From: Farysia itapuensis
Lineage: Eukaryota; Basidiomycota; Ustilaginomycetes; Ustilaginales; Ustilaginaceae
DNA: 64,000 nucleotides
Reading direction: 5' to 3'
Assembly (NCBI GenBank): GCA_023212645.1
Contig: JALBYC010000010.1
Span: forward strand, 124,001 to 188,000
The position numbers and the translations under genes were made by a program. Below the pieces are notes generated by a model. That model saw nothing but the letters and a program-made list of their open reading frames with translations. It was not told the DNA's origin and did not search any database. Positions 1 to 11,882 of this stretch are shown here, piece after piece; within the stretch, counting starts at the first letter, position 1; every line of letters starts with the position of its first letter.

Positions 1-2443
1 ATTAGCCACACAAGTGTGGAAAATGTATGCGAAACAGCGCTCCCAGCTACCCAACGGTGCTCGCATGGAGAACATTACTTGGCGGATGATGGCCATGACG
101 CTGCGCAAGAAAAAGGAACAGGAAGCGGCTGATGCTAAATTGGCGCAGGAGTCGCAATCCAATGCGGCCCAAAGTCATCCCTCGAGTGCAAGACAGTCGC
201 CCACCATGTCGACCAAGTCTGTGACAGATTCGCGCAGAAGCAGTGGTTCAGAGGGTGCATCTCTGCCAGGCCTTACCTTTACCCAAGCCCACACAGCCGA
301 CAATCCGCAGAGCCGAATTGCCAAGGGCAAAGCTCGTTTTGCGGAAGTCATCCGACAGGAGGGAGAAGAGCGCGGACGCAGAGGTCGCAGTCCCAGAACA
401 CCAGAGAGCAGCGCACCAACTGGGGCCGTCGACATTATGGACTGGAGAATGAAGAGCAAGAGCCGATCCCGCTCTCGCTCTGTCAGTGCTATGGACGTCG
501 ACTGGCGCGGCGTCAGTCGATCTCGATCCCGTCCGCCTATTCGTCTCGACACAATCGACGATGAGGGCACCGAGACGGCCGGCATGTTTAGTCGATCAGC
601 GCCCACTTCCAACATCTTCAACTTTGCCGATCTCGCCGCATTTGGCGATGATGAGGACTACAGTGCGCTCGACACCGACGACTTCAGCGATCTACTGAAC
701 AGCAACCCAATGACCGGCAACTTGCTAGGTGGCGATCTCCCCCACATGGCAGGATCCGGCAGACGAACTTCCAGTGCAGCTCGAAAGGCGCACATTCAGT
801 CTGCATTCAAGCAAGCTGCACACTCGGATCTTTTTGGCTCCGGTACCGACGACTGGCAAGCAGCTTCAGACTCGAAAGGAATGGGCAAAAAGTCCAGTCT
901 GGACATGGCTTCCATCGGTGCCGCCAACAGCTTCGGCGCTCCCTTCTCGACACTAGACAGTATCCCAGGTATTGGTGACTTTGTTGGCATTGCCGCGAAC
1001 CAGCATCCCGAGTACGGCTTCCTTCCGCGTCTGGTGCGAAAGACTAGTTTCGACCACAAAGTTCGCGATCGCAGCATGTCACGAGGACCACGCAAGGATC
1101 AGCTGGCCGCCGAGGCAATGAACAACAAGAAGCGCCCGTTCCGAGACGACCTATCGCCTGTTCGTCCCAGTATACAGATGCCGACCACCATGGATCAACG
1201 AATTGCCGCCGGCTTGTCTCGCAATCTCGCCTCTTTCGCTTCGCAGTCGGGAGCCAATTTCATGTCATCGGTGCCTTCCACTTCCTTTGACTTTGCTGTG
1301 CCTCAGCCGACCAACTTCACGCGACCGAATCCCGCCTCGGGCTCGCAACTACCCGCTGGACGTACGGAGCTAGAGAACTTGCTCGAAACATTGGCTTCGC
1401 AGGCAAACACACCTTTGCACAGTCCATCGACTGGATTCCCTGGGGCGACGACTAGTTCGCCAAATGCAGCTCTTGGGAGTGGATCTGGAGCATCACCTAA
1501 CACAGGAGCGGGTAGCACTGGCACTGCCCCCTCGCGTGGTCAGTCTGATCTGGAAGCCATCATGAACATGTTTTACAACTCAGATGCAGGTATGGGTGGG
1601 CACCAACCTTCTATTACCCACGTCAATCCCAACCAGGTCTTTGCTGGGGGCGCGGATCGCGTGGCCGGTGCAGTCGCGAATTTGGCCGCAGGCTCAGGCG
1701 ATGAGGCATCGTCATCGTGGACGTATAGTCCCACAAGCAGTGTGCCCTCGAATGGAGCAACACCGCCCGGTATGCACACGGTGTCATACCAGTCATCGCC
1801 CCTGGCAAGTGGCGCTCCACACCGGCGGGAGATGTCGATGGAGACCAGTCAGGCCTCTTCGCGCCTTGGCCACTCGATGTCGGCCTCGCTCACATCGCAC
1901 GGTGAAGCGTCCAAGGCTCAAAACGGAATCAACGCCGGTCCAGGACTGGTGCGTAACTCGAGCAGCGGCGTGAACCTCAAAGACTTGCCGTCGGCCAGCT
2001 CTATGGCTACAGCGGATCCTCCCACTGTCTGCTCGAATTGCAACACCACCAAGACGCCGCTCTGGCGTCGAGATCCCGAAGGCCAGCCGCTCTGCAATGC
2101 ATGCGGACTGTTCCTCAAGCTTCACGGAGTGGTGCGACCCATGTCGCTCAAGACTGACGTTATCAAGAAGCGCAATCGAGCTAGCGGTGGACAGAAAGCC
2201 GATGCTCGCCATCGAGTCCCTTCGATCTCGTCGGCCGTCGCAGGTACAGGCAACATCGCCGGACCCAAGACGAACAGCGCCACAGCAGCGCCGCGGATTC
2301 GCAGCACCAGCAACGGCTCAGTGGCCGGCATCCGGACTGGCAACGTGCCCATTGCTCCTGCGCCCATGCCCCCCGCCTCGTCGCCCAACAGCACGGGGCC
2401 ACTCACTTCCTCCAAGATTGACATGAAACGCCAACGCAAGTAG
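1..2443 (+). CDS. nit2: NIT2/AreA-type GATA transcription factor (5' truncated by window edge)
   Basis: Global nitrogen-regulatory GATA factor; nuclear, expected to activate genes for secondary nitrogen sources under derepression. The frame is open from base 2 and has no ATG before it enters a conserved stretch (WKMY...[12 protein letters not shown]) that matches the fungal DUF1752 block of AreA/NIT2. The true start and any upstream exons therefore lie left of the window; 813 residues are visible. One GATA zinc finger lies near nt 2030-2105 with class IVa spacing C-x2-C-x17-C-x2-C (CSNC...CNAC), followed by a basic tail (KKRNR). The middle is low-complexity Ser/Gly/Asn/Ala with an SRSRSRS block near nt 465-530. 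A single finger, DUF1752 and the finger near the C-terminus fit AreA/NIT2 better than the two-finger siderophore GATA repressors. What is inferred: the exact ortholog name. Confidence 0.9.
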   Translation, partial: LATQVWKMYAKQRSQLPNGARMENITWRMMAMTLRKKKEQEAADAKLAQESQSNAAQSHPSSARQSPTMSTKSVTDSRRSSGSEGASLPGLTFTQAHTADNPQSRIAKGKARFAEVIRQEGEERGRRGRSPRTPESSAPTGAVDIMDWRMKSKSRSRSRSVSAMDVDWRGVSRSRSRPPIRLDTIDDEGTETAGMFSRSAPTSNIFNFADLAAFGDDEDYSALDTDDFSDLLNSNPMTGNLLGGDLPHMAGSGRRTSSAARKAHIQSAFKQAAHSDLFGSGTDDWQAASDSKGMGKKSSLDMASIGAANSFGAPFSTLDSIPGIGDFVGIAANQHPEYGFLPRLVRKTSFDHKVRDRSMSRGPRKDQLAAEAMNNKKRPFRDDLSPVRPSIQMPTTMDQRIAAGLSRNLASFASQSGANFMSSVPSTSFDFAVPQPTNFTRPNPASGSQLPAGRTELENLLETLASQANTPLHSPSTGFPGATTSSPNAALGSGSGASPNTGAGSTGTAPSRGQSDLEAIMNMFYNSDAGMGGHQPSITHVNPNQVFAGGADRVAGAVANLAAGSGDEASSSWTYSPTSSVPSNGATPPGMHTVSYQSSPLASGAPHRREMSMETSQASSRLGHSMSASLTSHGEASKAQNGINAGPGLVRNSSSGVNLKDLPSASSMATADPPTVCSNCNTTKTPLWRRDPEGQPLCNACGLFLKLHGVVRPMSLKTDVIKKRNRASGGQKADARHRVPSISSAVAGTGNIAGPKTNSATAAPRIRSTSNGSVAGIRTGNVPIAPAPMPPASSPNSTGPLTSSKIDMKRQRK

Positions 2444-2798
2444 ATAGATTTCTTCTTTACGCAATTAGCACAGCCGAGCCAGCATTGCTCCTTCTCTCTT
2501 CTCGGTATATACCTTTGCATCGTTGTTATCCATACCTTAAGAATGCAGACTGACGGTTTGTAGTGACTGACGAGTAAAGGGGGTGCTTGCGGCGAATTTC
2601 AGCGGCACCGCTATGAGAGTTGGAATTGGGCGCTTGTGCGTGTGTGTGGAGAATGGCGGACGGCGTCTTTCTTCTAATATAACCCTTCTTTAGCTGTTCC
2701 TGCGCTGGTGTTGTACACACTAACGCGCGCGCGCCTGTTGCTGTTGTCTAGAGGCGGGCGTGTATTGCGCGCAACGGGGGGAAAAGCTGGGGACAGAG
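2444..2798. other. Intergenic region between nit2 and trs120
   Basis: About 355 bp holding the 3' UTR of the GATA factor and the promoter of the Trs120 gene. It contains an alternating purine-pyrimidine stretch (acgcgcgcgcg, near 2723-2733). I see no gene, tRNA or clear TATA box here. Confidence 0.6.
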
Positions 2799-5700
2799 AT
2801 GGAGCATCTTTCGCCAACACCGTCGCCGATTGGTGGACGAAGTTTCATCGACCCGGCCCGCGTTCGCATCCTGCTTGCGCCGGTGGGCGATGTGTCTGAA
2901 GCCGACTTTGCACAGTGGTGCGACTACGTGCGTACCTTTGAAACCATCCGACTCACCGACCTGTCTTCCAGCTGCGGCGTGCGCAAAGCAGCGGCGGCGT
3001 CGTCACCACACGTACTGCAGTCTGGCGAGGTGCATCTTTCCTTTGTCACGAGCTACGACCCAGACCATGCCTTTCTCGCCCCTTTCAACCTGCATAGACA
3101 GGTTCTCGGCGTCCTGGGCCTCACCAGCTTCTCTCCCGCTGCGGATAGAGACGAGTTGGAACGCACACCAGCCGCCCTGCGTGAACTACACCCGGGCGCA
3201 ATCGTCCATCGCGTCTTTGCATTCGACACGGGCGCCAGTCGCAAGCCCGAGACTATCGACCTGAGCTCGATCAAGACCCAAGACCCTACCGCCACCACCA
3301 ACGTAGGTAGCCCGTCCAGTGCAGCTGGCCCACATGCGCGCACACCGTCGTCTGAATCCGGATTCTCCAGCCGGAAAGACGCCGGACTGGTCATCTTCCC
3401 TGCCGTCCGAAAGGACGGCAAGGACATCCGGTTCTACCTCAAGACACTCCTCGCCGAGCTTGTTGCCGGTATTCTCGACGGCTTGGACCAGATTGTGGCC
3501 GGACTGGAAGGTATGCCGCTAGAGACGCCGCGGGAAACGCTGGAAGGCATCGCGAACGGTCGAGCGTCAAGCATGTTTTCCCCCCTCGGGTCTCCTCCCC
3601 CTCGCCCATTTGCACGGCCGAACACGAACGCCGTAGGTGGCGGCTCGCAGCCCCCCGGCGGCGTTGCGCCCTCGTCGTCGTCATCGGAATCGACTCGTAG
3701 CAAGATTATCGCCGCCAACGCCAACAAGAAACCCAAGCGCGTCACCAGCATGCTGGGCACAGGGCCGAGCGGGACGGGCCGGTTTGCCAAAGTCCAGGCC
3801 GACTTTCACCTCCTCTGCGGTAGTTTGTGGGAAGCGCTGGAGAGGTATGCGGCCTCGCTGGGTGCGCTTGGGAAAGAGCGGGCGTTGGCGGGTGGACAGG
3901 ACGCCGTCTGGTTCGCAAGCGCACTGGAAGGCTTTGCTGTAACTCGCGTCTTGGTATCTCGCATGGGCGGGCTGGTTCTCGAGAAAGCTCCCTGCTTCGA
4001 TCTGCCCTGGTCTGGCAAGGACAAGGACAAGGAGAAAGATGGGATCCCACGACCCTACGCCAAGGAGAGCTGGGCAGAAGTGGCAGAAGCCTACACCATC
4101 GCGCTCATCATCTACTCGAAATGTCTCGCCCCGCCAAGCGTGCTGCTGGAGCCGGCCAAGTCTGTGACTAACGAGACGCCGCGCGACTTCACGCATCCGC
4201 TGATCCACGCCGGTGCGAGCGTCCAGTATGCCCGCTTCCTCCTCGCCGTCTGGGCATCCGCCGGCTGGAACGGCGAATGCTTCGACCAACTCGTCTACGG
4301 AGGCATACCCCCCTCGCTCGCAGAAGACAAACCATCCCACACAGTCTACGCCAGATTCACCAGCCTGTCCGCCGTCGCTCGCCACGATATCGCCGCAGCA
4401 GCCTCGTCCGCACTCACCCACTCGGTCGCCGCACTCAAGTCCTCAGACCAAATCACCCTGCTCAGCACGCTCACCGGCATCTTCGGCTGCATCGGCTTCT
4501 CAAGGCGCGAAGCCTACCTCTTGCGCCAATTGCAGAATGTCATTGTCAAACTGCTCGAGAGCGCGATCAGGTTCAAGTCTCGACCGGCAGAGACGACTTC
4601 TTTACCTCTGCAGTGTGAGGCGGCGGCGGACGAAGTGTTGGGTAACATGGTTGTCCAGGTCACGACGGACGCAGTAGGGCGCGGGCCGGAAGCGATCTTA
4701 GTGCTTGCCATGCAGATCTGTGAGACGTACGGCATTCATGTCGAAGTTGAGCCTCTGCGCAATGTCCCCAGCACGCACATCCTGTCGAAGGCATCGGATG
4801 GACTGCGCAGCGCGTACGCATCACCCGCGCCGCCTAGTCAAGAATGGACCTCCAACCGCACCCGCCAACGCTCCCACAAACCCACCACTACAACGCCCCA
4901 TACCGACACAGTGGCTGCCGCCGCCGTCGTCACCCCGCTCGAGATGCAGAGCGAAGCGCCGTTCGGCTGGAAAGAACAGCAGATCTCGCTGCTGAAGGAC
5001 ACGATCAGCATTGCCGAAGTGCTGGGCGATCATTTGGCGATGGCCTTCTTCGCCGCTGTCCTGCTGCGTGATTTCCACCCGCTGCTGACGGCCGAGGAAC
5101 AGCGCGATTTACTGCACGGCATTCGACGCACGGTGCAAGCGGCGCGGTGGCAGGGAGCGCATACCCTGGCCGTTAAGTACCTAGGCCCGCCGGAACCTCT
5201 CTCGGATCTGCAGCTCGTACCACTGTCACCCCAGCGTCAAGCCATCTCGAAACCAATGACTGAGCTCGAACCCGTTCGCGACCCAGCCACTGCTGTCGAT
5301 CAAGGCGTTGCTGGTGTAAACAATCCCTTCTTCTGGAACCCGAGCAGGTCATCCGCCTCCACTGGCAGCAGAACGGCCGTGCAGAATGAAAGCATTCAAG
5401 TCATGGCCACGCTGCAAAACCTGTTTTTGGTCGAACTCGAAATCGATGCTCTAAAACTGGTCACGGAAGGCGTAGCGTACGAAGGCGTGTCACAGCACGT
5501 GGTACTGCCACCCCTCTCGCTGCAGGCGGTTTGCTTAAGCGGTATCGCCTCTGCAACGGGTGTGTTGGTCATCAAAGGTATCTCAATGATCCTCTCTGGT
5601 TGTGCCGAGGAAACCTTCTTGCTGCCTGTGCTGGACAAGGACAGCGAGAAAGCTCGACAAACAGCGGCGGCTGATGCAGACGATCGCAGGACGCGCATCA

Positions 5701-7481
5701 AAGTCGTCGGTCTAGATGCAAGAAGCTCTGTGCTCAAACAACGACACGCTGCCACCAAATTAGACGCCGCTGCTGCGTCGGCGAAGCAGCCAGCACGGGC
5801 GGCGGGAGACCAGGCTGTCGAGAACGAGAAGGCCAAGTACCTGCAAGTAGACGTGGTGCCTGCACAGCCTCTGCTTGCCGTGCATTGTGCCGAGCTGGGC
5901 CCAGCCGCTGGCGGCGAGCTGGAAGTGTACGAAGGCGAGCTGCAGTTGGTGCATCTCGAGCTGCGCAACATGTCGGAAAAGGTGCCGGTCAACTTCCTTA
6001 AAGTGCGGTTCAGCGATGACTTGTCGCAAGCAATGGTTCAGGCTGCGTCCACGGGTGAGTTACTGCAGGGCGACGTGCACGATCTCTACGCAGACCTGCT
6101 GCACAACCCAGTACTACGACAATACCCGTCCGCTTCGCAGACGGGCGGCGGGGACGGGCAGACGTATATTGCAGCGGGACGCAGTCTTACCCTCCCAATC
6201 CTGGTTCGTGGCAAAAAGGGCTGCACTTCGGCCAGCATCATTGTCGAGTACGGCTATGTGGACGACAAAGCGAGGCAGCTGGCAAAGACGTTTTACGCAC
6301 GAAACGTCCGGCTTGATTTCGCACTAGTCGTTCGGCCAGTGCTGGTATTCAGCGGGCTGGAGGTTTCCCCCCTGAGCGCGGTGGAAGCGGCTAAACTAAC
6401 CGCACGCAATTTGGTATCGACGACGGAGCCAATGACTGCCGTTGGCGATTATCCAGTCGACAATAGCGGACGAGGCGATGGAGATACGGAAGCAGCGCTG
6501 ATCGCCGCCACGACCAACGGCGAGGCAAGACCACTGGACGATGCGTCCTTCTGTCTAATCAGCGTCGACGTAACCAGCGTGCACGCTGTTGACGATGTCG
6601 TAGTCCGCATGTCACTCAACACGGGCGGAGTCCATCCGTTGCGAATCGAGCGTACCGTCCGACCGGGCGCTACTCGGCGCCTGCACCTCCCCCTCCCGCG
6701 CCTCTCGCTATCTGCCGAGCACACACAGCGGGAGATCACCCCACTCGGACAGGAAACGCGGCAATTCATCGTGTCGAAAATCCAACTGAGCGCCCAAGAG
6801 GAGCGAAATGCACGACGACGCTTCTGGTACCGGCACGAGCTACTACAGCGGTGGAAAGGCGGGTGGACACTCGCGGGTGCCGCGCCAGATTTCAGCAATG
6901 ACGACGACGACGATGATGGCGAGGGGGGCGAGAGACGATTCGGCGATGTATCGATGCGGTTTGTCGCACTGGACGATCGACAGACGGGTGTGTTGGCGCG
7001 GGACCCGGTCAAGGTCGAGCTGGAGTTCGGCGCGGTGACAGAGGCGTCTGACTCTGCGCGGGTGGTGGCAGAGACGTTTGCGCCGGCGCGCATCACGGTC
7101 TGGAACGAGACTGGGCGGGTGGTCAGGGCGCATGTTCGGCTCGTCCCCGCCGTGCCTACCCTACCGGGCGTCGTCGTCGTCGAGGGGCGGGATAGAGCAG
7201 GGGTGGAGGATCCGTCGCTCACCCACGTATTGATCGCCGATGGAACGAGTACGGCTTCCCCGACACCGTGCCAGCTGAGCCCGGGCGAGGCGGTGACGTT
7301 GACTACCCAGGTGCTCTTCCTCGCCACCGGCGTCTTCGCCTTCTCGGTCGTCGTCGATGAAATCACCCCCAATACCTCGCCTCTGGACGCAGCGCGAACA
7401 GCACAGCTCGAGTCATCACCTGGTCGTATCGCCTTCACCTCTGCTCTCACGCACGTCCACGTACACAGCCCAGATTATTGA
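2799..7481 (+). CDS. trs120: TRAPPII complex subunit Trs120/TRAPPC9
   Basis: Subunit specific to the TRAPPII tethering complex, a nucleotide exchange factor for late-Golgi Rab GTPases; cytosolic, recruited to Golgi membranes. The 1560-residue product begins at the first ATG (2799); the frame extends upstream only through a GTG. The N-terminus (FIDPARVRILLAPVGD... FETIRLTDLS) is the characteristic start of Trs120/TRAPPC9, and helical N-terminal and beta-rich C-terminal parts follow as in the family. It is longer than yeast Trs120 (about 1290) because of Ser/Pro/Gly inserts (near nt 3280-3360 and 3580-3710) and an acidic Asp run (near nt 6898-6918). A single uninterrupted exon. It converges on the DUF155 gene with 85 bp between stops. 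Confidence 0.9.
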   Translation: MEHLSPTPSPIGGRSFIDPARVRILLAPVGDVSEADFAQWCDYVRTFETIRLTDLSSSCGVRKAAAASSPHVLQSGEVHLSFVTSYDPDHAFLAPFNLHRQVLGVLGLTSFSPAADRDELERTPAALRELHPGAIVHRVFAFDTGASRKPETIDLSSIKTQDPTATTNVGSPSSAAGPHARTPSSESGFSSRKDAGLVIFPAVRKDGKDIRFYLKTLLAELVAGILDGLDQIVAGLEGMPLETPRETLEGIANGRASSMFSPLGSPPPRPFARPNTNAVGGGSQPPGGVAPSSSSSESTRSKIIAANANKKPKRVTSMLGTGPSGTGRFAKVQADFHLLCGSLWEALERYAASLGALGKERALAGGQDAVWFASALEGFAVTRVLVSRMGGLVLEKAPCFDLPWSGKDKDKEKDGIPRPYAKESWAEVAEAYTIALIIYSKCLAPPSVLLEPAKSVTNETPRDFTHPLIHAGASVQYARFLLAVWASAGWNGECFDQLVYGGIPPSLAEDKPSHTVYARFTSLSAVARHDIAAAASSALTHSVAALKSSDQITLLSTLTGIFGCIGFSRREAYLLRQLQNVIVKLLESAIRFKSRPAETTSLPLQCEAAADEVLGNMVVQVTTDAVGRGPEAILVLAMQICETYGIHVEVEPLRNVPSTHILSKASDGLRSAYASPAPPSQEWTSNRTRQRSHKPTTTTPHTDTVAAAAVVTPLEMQSEAPFGWKEQQISLLKDTISIAEVLGDHLAMAFFAAVLLRDFHPLLTAEEQRDLLHGIRRTVQAARWQGAHTLAVKYLGPPEPLSDLQLVPLSPQRQAISKPMTELEPVRDPATAVDQGVAGVNNPFFWNPSRSSASTGSRTAVQNESIQVMATLQNLFLVELEIDALKLVTEGVAYEGVSQHVVLPPLSLQAVCLSGIASATGVLVIKGISMILSGCAEETFLLPVLDKDSEKARQTAAADADDRRTRIKVVGLDARSSVLKQRHAATKLDAAAASAKQPARAAGDQAVENEKAKYLQVDVVPAQPLLAVHCAELGPAAGGELEVYEGELQLVHLELRNMSEKVPVNFLKVRFSDDLSQAMVQAASTGELLQGDVHDLYADLLHNPVLRQYPSASQTGGGDGQTYIAAGRSLTLPILVRGKKGCTSASIIVEYGYVDDKARQLAKTFYARNVRLDFALVVRPVLVFSGLEVSPLSAVEAAKLTARNLVSTTEPMTAVGDYPVDNSGRGDGDTEAALIAATTNGEARPLDDASFCLISVDVTSVHAVDDVVVRMSLNTGGVHPLRIERTVRPGATRRLHLPLPRLSLSAEHTQREITPLGQETRQFIVSKIQLSAQEERNARRRFWYRHELLQRWKGGWTLAGAAPDFSNDDDDDDGEGGERRFGDVSMRFVALDDRQTGVLARDPVKVELEFGAVTEASDSARVVAETFAPARITVWNETGRVVRAHVRLVPAVPTLPGVVVVEGRDRAGVEDPSLTHVLIADGTSTASPTPCQLSPGEAVTLTTQVLFLATGVFAFSVVVDEITPNTSPLDAARTAQLESSPGRIAFTSALTHVHVHSPDY

Positions 7482-7566
7482 GGAGTAAAACTAAATGCAG
7501 CAATCACAACGCAGAGAGAAGGGGGGAAAGAGGGGTGATAGTTAGAATGAGCCTACGTTGGGGGAC

Positions 7567-8554
7567 TTATACGGCGTGGGAGTGCGTTGCGTTCGGGCCC
7601 GGGACTGGGGGATGAGGACCGGTCCAGTAGGTCGACATAACCGCCCACCAATCGGCCACATTCCCCGGCGTCGGCAGCCAGTCATGACTAACAAGCGCTA
7701 TCGTCGCTTCAAACGCAATAAGCGCAATGATGATCAACTCCATCCGATGCGTAGTCGACTCGGTGAGCAACGCACGCACCACACCCAGCAGATTCTCGCA
7801 ATGGTCCAGTTTCTCATTCAACGTCTCGAAGCGTTGGGAAATGTCGAGTTCGTGGCAGATGGAGCGGTAGTGGTCCTCGAGTTTGGAGTTTTCCCAGTAC
7901 ACTTCGGGTTCATCGTAGAAATTGTCTCTGTCGAGGTTGGCGGTTTGACGTAGACGGAGGAGGGTGCCCATGTGTTTGATGACCGAGGTGCGTGAGAGGG
8001 GGACTTTCCCGACGGATTCGAGCTGCGATGGGATGGAGGAGACGGTGGAGAGGAAACGGGAGAGGGAGGATTCTTGCACGGACAGACGCGCGGATCGTGC
8101 CAGGCCCTGGGAGAAAGCAAGTCGAGCCAAGGTAGGGGTCCATTCCGAGCCAAAGGAGGCGTAAGCCGGCGCGGCCTCTGCGTGGGCAGCCGCCGTCGTC
8201 ACCGTCTGTCCGAGAGCATTCAACGACGCACTCTCGTCCAGGGTCGAATCCGACATTTCTTCTTCTTCTTCTTCAGCTTCGTAGGAGCGGGGAGCTCGTC
8301 CAATGACGAGGATATCGCCCTGGACACGAGTGGGTTGCGACTCTGCGTACAGAAACTCCATCGCTTCGTCACCAATCTGAGCATACCGCCCCACCTCGAC
8401 CTTGAACTTGAGATCTCGACCCTGTATCACGCTACGAAGGAAGCGGGCACTCTGCTCCTCGTCCAAGCCCCAGGTGACATAGGAGCCGGACCGGAAAACA
8501 AACACCTCCCCCCTCCCCACCGTTCCTTTGGCATCCTGTGACGGCGACGTAGCA

Positions 8555-8592
<38 letters not shown>

Positions 8593-9078
8593 TGACACCG
8601 GCCAGTGGGGGATGTGAATCACCTCGTTATCTTCAAACATACGCGAGTTGGCTGGCAGTCGACCGGAGCGGATCAACTCGGCGAAGTCGTACGAGTAGGA
8701 CGTGGCCCAGGCAAAGACGTCGCCGGTGGTAGGCTGTGTCAGTGTCTGGCGCAGCGCTTTACTCGCCTGCGCCTTGGCACGCGCCGACGATGCTTTGGTC
8801 GACGCATTGCTCTTCTTGCGCGACATGGCTTCCACCAGATTCGGCGGCAAGTTGAGCGTAAGAGACCCGCCGCTCGACGTGCCCTTGTTGGGAGGATTGT
8901 AGGAAATCTGGACCGGTTTGCCCACGGGAGTTCCTGCAGATGTTGCTGCTCTCACGACGGATTCGTCTCCCTTTGCATCATTGCCAATGGAAGCCAGTGC
9001 AGTTTTGGCAAAAGTCCTTGTCGAGACAGCAGCTGGGTATGTTCGCAGCAGCGTCCTTGCCGGAGTTGAGCGCAACAT
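7567..9078 (-). CDS. Mitochondrial DUF155 protein (RMND1/Mrx10-like)
   Basis: 503-residue DUF155 (RMND1/Sif2) family protein. The family is anchored in the inner mitochondrial membrane or associated with mitoribosome function (human RMND1, yeast Mrx10). The N-terminus ([18 protein letters not shown]) is Arg/Ser/Thr-rich with no acidic residue, typical of a presequence. This separates it from the cytosolic Rmd1/Rmd8 paralogs. The conserved block runs from about residue 118 ([14 protein letters not shown]) to the C-terminal [16 protein letters not shown] and the hydrophobic [14 protein letters not shown] segment near residue 465. An in-frame trinucleotide tract gives an 11-Ala run near residue 165. 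It is divergent from akr1, with 177 bp between start codons. Biochemical function is not known from the sequence. Confidence 0.85.
8559..8591. repeat. (CAG)11 microsatellite inside the DUF155 gene
   Basis: Eleven uninterrupted CAG units on the + strand, read on the - strand as a polyalanine run. It is flanked by two imperfect units (agcagcaaca), so the tract has partly degenerated on one side. A likely site of length polymorphism between strains. Confidence 0.95.
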
Positions 9079-9255
9079 GACATGTGCAGAAGGAAGGAAT
9101 CAAAAGTGGAGAAATTGGACAAAAAAGGGACGAAAAAAATAAAAAATAAAAATAAAATCCATTTCTTGCCGATATTGCCGATGTGTGCTTCGTACCACCA
9201 TACTCGACTATGCTATAGGAGCGACGCACGGGTACGGGCCAACTGCGCACAAAGA

Positions 9256-11778
9256 ATGGCTGCTCCCGGTACTCCCCTAACACCGTCTGCGGCACAACAG
9301 CCCACTGTGTCCCAGCATGACCCGTTGGGTGCACACCAAGATGCCTTGCGCTCATCCTCTCCGGCTGTGCAGCAGGAGGCAAGGACTTCCTCTAGTCGCG
9401 CGCCGAGTCGTACGAACACGCCAGGGCAGGAGCAGTTGACAATACACACGGCCGCACAGCGAGGCGATCTGCCGGCGATCATGCGGCTTGTCGATTCAGG
9501 GAGAGCTACAGTGCACGACCGCGACGATGACAATATTACACCCTTGCACTGGGCTGCCATCAATGCCCAGCTCGCCACCTGCAGGTATCTCCTGGATCAT
9601 GGCGCGGAAGTAGATGCTCTGGGTGGTGACTTGATAGCTAGTCCAATGCAGTGGGCTGCACGCAATGGTCATACCTATGTGCTCGAGCTGTTGAGCTCCC
9701 GCGGCGCTGACCCTACCATTGCAGATTCGCAGGGCTTCAACGCTCTGCATCTCACCGTCCACTCCAGCGCAGTCATGCCTCTCGTGTACATGCTGCAACA
9801 TCCTCTGCTTAGCTCGGCGGAAGGATTCGATTCCACCGATGCACAGGGCCACACCGCCCTGATGTGGGCAGCGTACCAAGGCGATGCAATCTCGGTCGAC
9901 ATTCTGCTCAAACACGGCTGCGACGTCCACAAGAAAGACTCCGTGGGCTTGACCGCCATGCACTGGGCCGTCGTCAAAGGCAACCGTCTCTGCATCCGGC
10001 TTTTAGCTGAGGCAAAGTCCGACTTACTCGCAAAGGAAGATTCTGGCAAAACACCTCGAGATATGGCCATCGAACTCAAGTCCATCGGCGCATACCACAA
10101 GGCGCTTGCTGACATCGGCCTCGAAGAGGACGGCCGTCGCAAGCAGAGAACCTTTGGCAGCGCTAATGACACAACTGCCAAGCTTGCCGTCATGGTCATG
10201 CCCTTTGTCGCACTTGGCATTGTCTTTGCCACCTTTTCCTCCCTCGCCTGGTACACAGCCTTGCCACTCGCACTCGCAGAGTTCTTTGGAATGCATCACG
10301 TCATCACCAAAGTCATACTCGATCCGCAGGAGCACGACTTTGTGCAGCGCTCCAACTATTTCCTCGCCATTGTCTCGGCTTCCATTGCCTGGGTTGGTTG
10401 GGAGTGGGCTCGCAAGATTGCCGCGCGCACTCCTGGCTATGCGTCCAACAACCTCATCTTTGCCTTGACCTACATCATTTGCGCCTGGAACCTGTTCCGT
10501 GCCTCAGTCATGCAGCCGGGCTACTCACCGCTCCCCTCGTCAGCCCTGACACGCAGGCAGACTGTCTACGACCTTGCCCAGCAGGGTCGTCTCAACGGAC
10601 AGACATTCTGCGTTTCCTGCATGGCTCGCAAACCAATGCGCTCCAAGCACTGCAAACTGTGCAAACGCTGCGTTGGTCGACACGATCACCACTGTCCCTG
10701 GATCGCTAACTGCGTCGGCGTGCAAAATCACCGCCAATTCCTCCTCTTTGTCGCCACACTCGTCCTCGGCATCGCCCAGTTCGTCTACCTCGCCTCCGTC
10801 TTCTACGCCATCAACGCACCGCCGTACGATCCCATCCCCGACTCAGTCTACGAAACGTGCCACCTGCCCTTCGCGTTTTTGTGTACGGCGACGACCTACG
10901 ATCCGTTTTTGTTTGGCGTCGTGTGTTGGGCTGCGTTGCAGCTCACCTGGACCATTGTACTGCTTGTTGCGCAGACGTGGCAGATTCTGCGGCAGATGAC
11001 GACACTAGAGGTGTCCAACCTGGGACGGTATGGGTTTATGGGTGGCAAGGGTGGGCAGAGTTACTCGGGGCAGACGAGTTTCCTCGCGCAGCATTCGGCG
11101 CAGTTCCGCGCGGCTCAGCTCGGTCAAGACACTGCACAGGATCGTCTGAACGGGATCCACGCCAACATCACCGCCTCATCCACAGTCGGCGGCAACGATG
11201 AGGACGATATGGGCGGAAGCGTACTACCGCCACCGTCGTCGTCGTCGTCTCATGCACACGCCGCGCACTCCCACTCGAAACTCGCCGTTGTCAAGCGCGT
11301 CGTTTCCACAGGAAGCGGCTGGTTGTTGTCCGTCGTCGGCTTGGATCTGTACACGCGGGGTAAAGCAGGCGAAGGGCTGAAACGCGCCCACTCGGCGGTA
11401 AACCCCTTCGACCACGGCGTCGTTGCCAACTGCAAGGATTTTTGGAGCAAAGGCGCCGATCTCAATCTCGACTACACCCAGCTATACGATCTCCCCGCCA
11501 CAGTTCAGCCGGGCCACTGCCACGTCCTTCCCTTCATTATGAGTACCGCTTCGGCAAGTCTCCCACGCAGCAGCGCACGAAACCCGGCCGCCGCTGGCGG
11601 CCACACCACCGACGACGACGACGATCAAGACGACCATCTGCTCACAACCACCACCACCAACCCTGCATCATCCGCGGGGCGGAAGTGGAACATGTGGACC
11701 AGCCTCACCCCCAGCAGAGGCGAGTACTCCCTTCTACCCACTACCAACACGCACACCACCACCACCTCCTCTGCTTAG
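9256..11778 (+). CDS. akr1: Ankyrin-repeat DHHC palmitoyltransferase Akr1
   Basis: Protein S-acyltransferase of the Golgi/endomembrane system that attaches palmitate to cysteines of membrane-associated proteins (yeast Akr1 acts on Yck kinases). The 840-residue product is counted from the ATG at 9256 (MAAPGTPL). An in-frame ATG at 9082 would add 58 lysine-rich, poorly plausible residues inside the divergent promoter. Ankyrin repeats span about residues 57-270 ([28 protein letters not shown]). Membrane segments start near residue 308, and the Cys-rich catalytic domain near residues 447-500 contains [14 protein letters not shown]. The active site is DHHC, whereas yeast Akr1 has DHYC. The C-terminal tail is Asp/Thr/His-rich. 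One exon, converging on the beta-adaptin gene. Confidence 0.93.
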   Translation: MAAPGTPLTPSAAQQPTVSQHDPLGAHQDALRSSSPAVQQEARTSSSRAPSRTNTPGQEQLTIHTAAQRGDLPAIMRLVDSGRATVHDRDDDNITPLHWAAINAQLATCRYLLDHGAEVDALGGDLIASPMQWAARNGHTYVLELLSSRGADPTIADSQGFNALHLTVHSSAVMPLVYMLQHPLLSSAEGFDSTDAQGHTALMWAAYQGDAISVDILLKHGCDVHKKDSVGLTAMHWAVVKGNRLCIRLLAEAKSDLLAKEDSGKTPRDMAIELKSIGAYHKALADIGLEEDGRRKQRTFGSANDTTAKLAVMVMPFVALGIVFATFSSLAWYTALPLALAEFFGMHHVITKVILDPQEHDFVQRSNYFLAIVSASIAWVGWEWARKIAARTPGYASNNLIFALTYIICAWNLFRASVMQPGYSPLPSSALTRRQTVYDLAQQGRLNGQTFCVSCMARKPMRSKHCKLCKRCVGRHDHHCPWIANCVGVQNHRQFLLFVATLVLGIAQFVYLASVFYAINAPPYDPIPDSVYETCHLPFAFLCTATTYDPFLFGVVCWAALQLTWTIVLLVAQTWQILRQMTTLEVSNLGRYGFMGGKGGQSYSGQTSFLAQHSAQFRAAQLGQDTAQDRLNGIHANITASSTVGGNDEDDMGGSVLPPPSSSSSHAHAAHSHSKLAVVKRVVSTGSGWLLSVVGLDLYTRGKAGEGLKRAHSAVNPFDHGVVANCKDFWSKGADLNLDYTQLYDLPATVQPGHCHVLPFIMSTASASLPRSSARNPAAAGGHTTDDDDDQDDHLLTTTTTNPASSAGRKWNMWTSLTPSRGEYSLLPTTNTHTTTTSSA

Positions 11779-11882
11779 AGTCATCACTATGCTAATAGAC
11801 GTTCATTTGACATTTGCGAGTAAGAACATCTGCGGCGAAAGGGGCGAGATAAAACGTGCGTGAGAGGGAGTGTGGGGTAAGA

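Noticed and set aside
3681..4421. Antisense open frame of 246 codons within the Trs120 gene.
   Set aside because: Same shadow effect. No recognisable protein family and no promoter context.
6449..7450. Antisense open frame of 333 codons within the Trs120 gene.
   Set aside because: A shadow frame caused by codon bias in a conserved sense gene. The antisense product is Ser/Thr/Arg-rich without any domain.
9082..9255. Upstream in-frame ATG extending Akr1 by 58 residues.
   Set aside because: The extension is Lys/Asn-rich with no domain and fills nearly the whole divergent promoter; the ATG at 9256 gives a normal family N-terminus.
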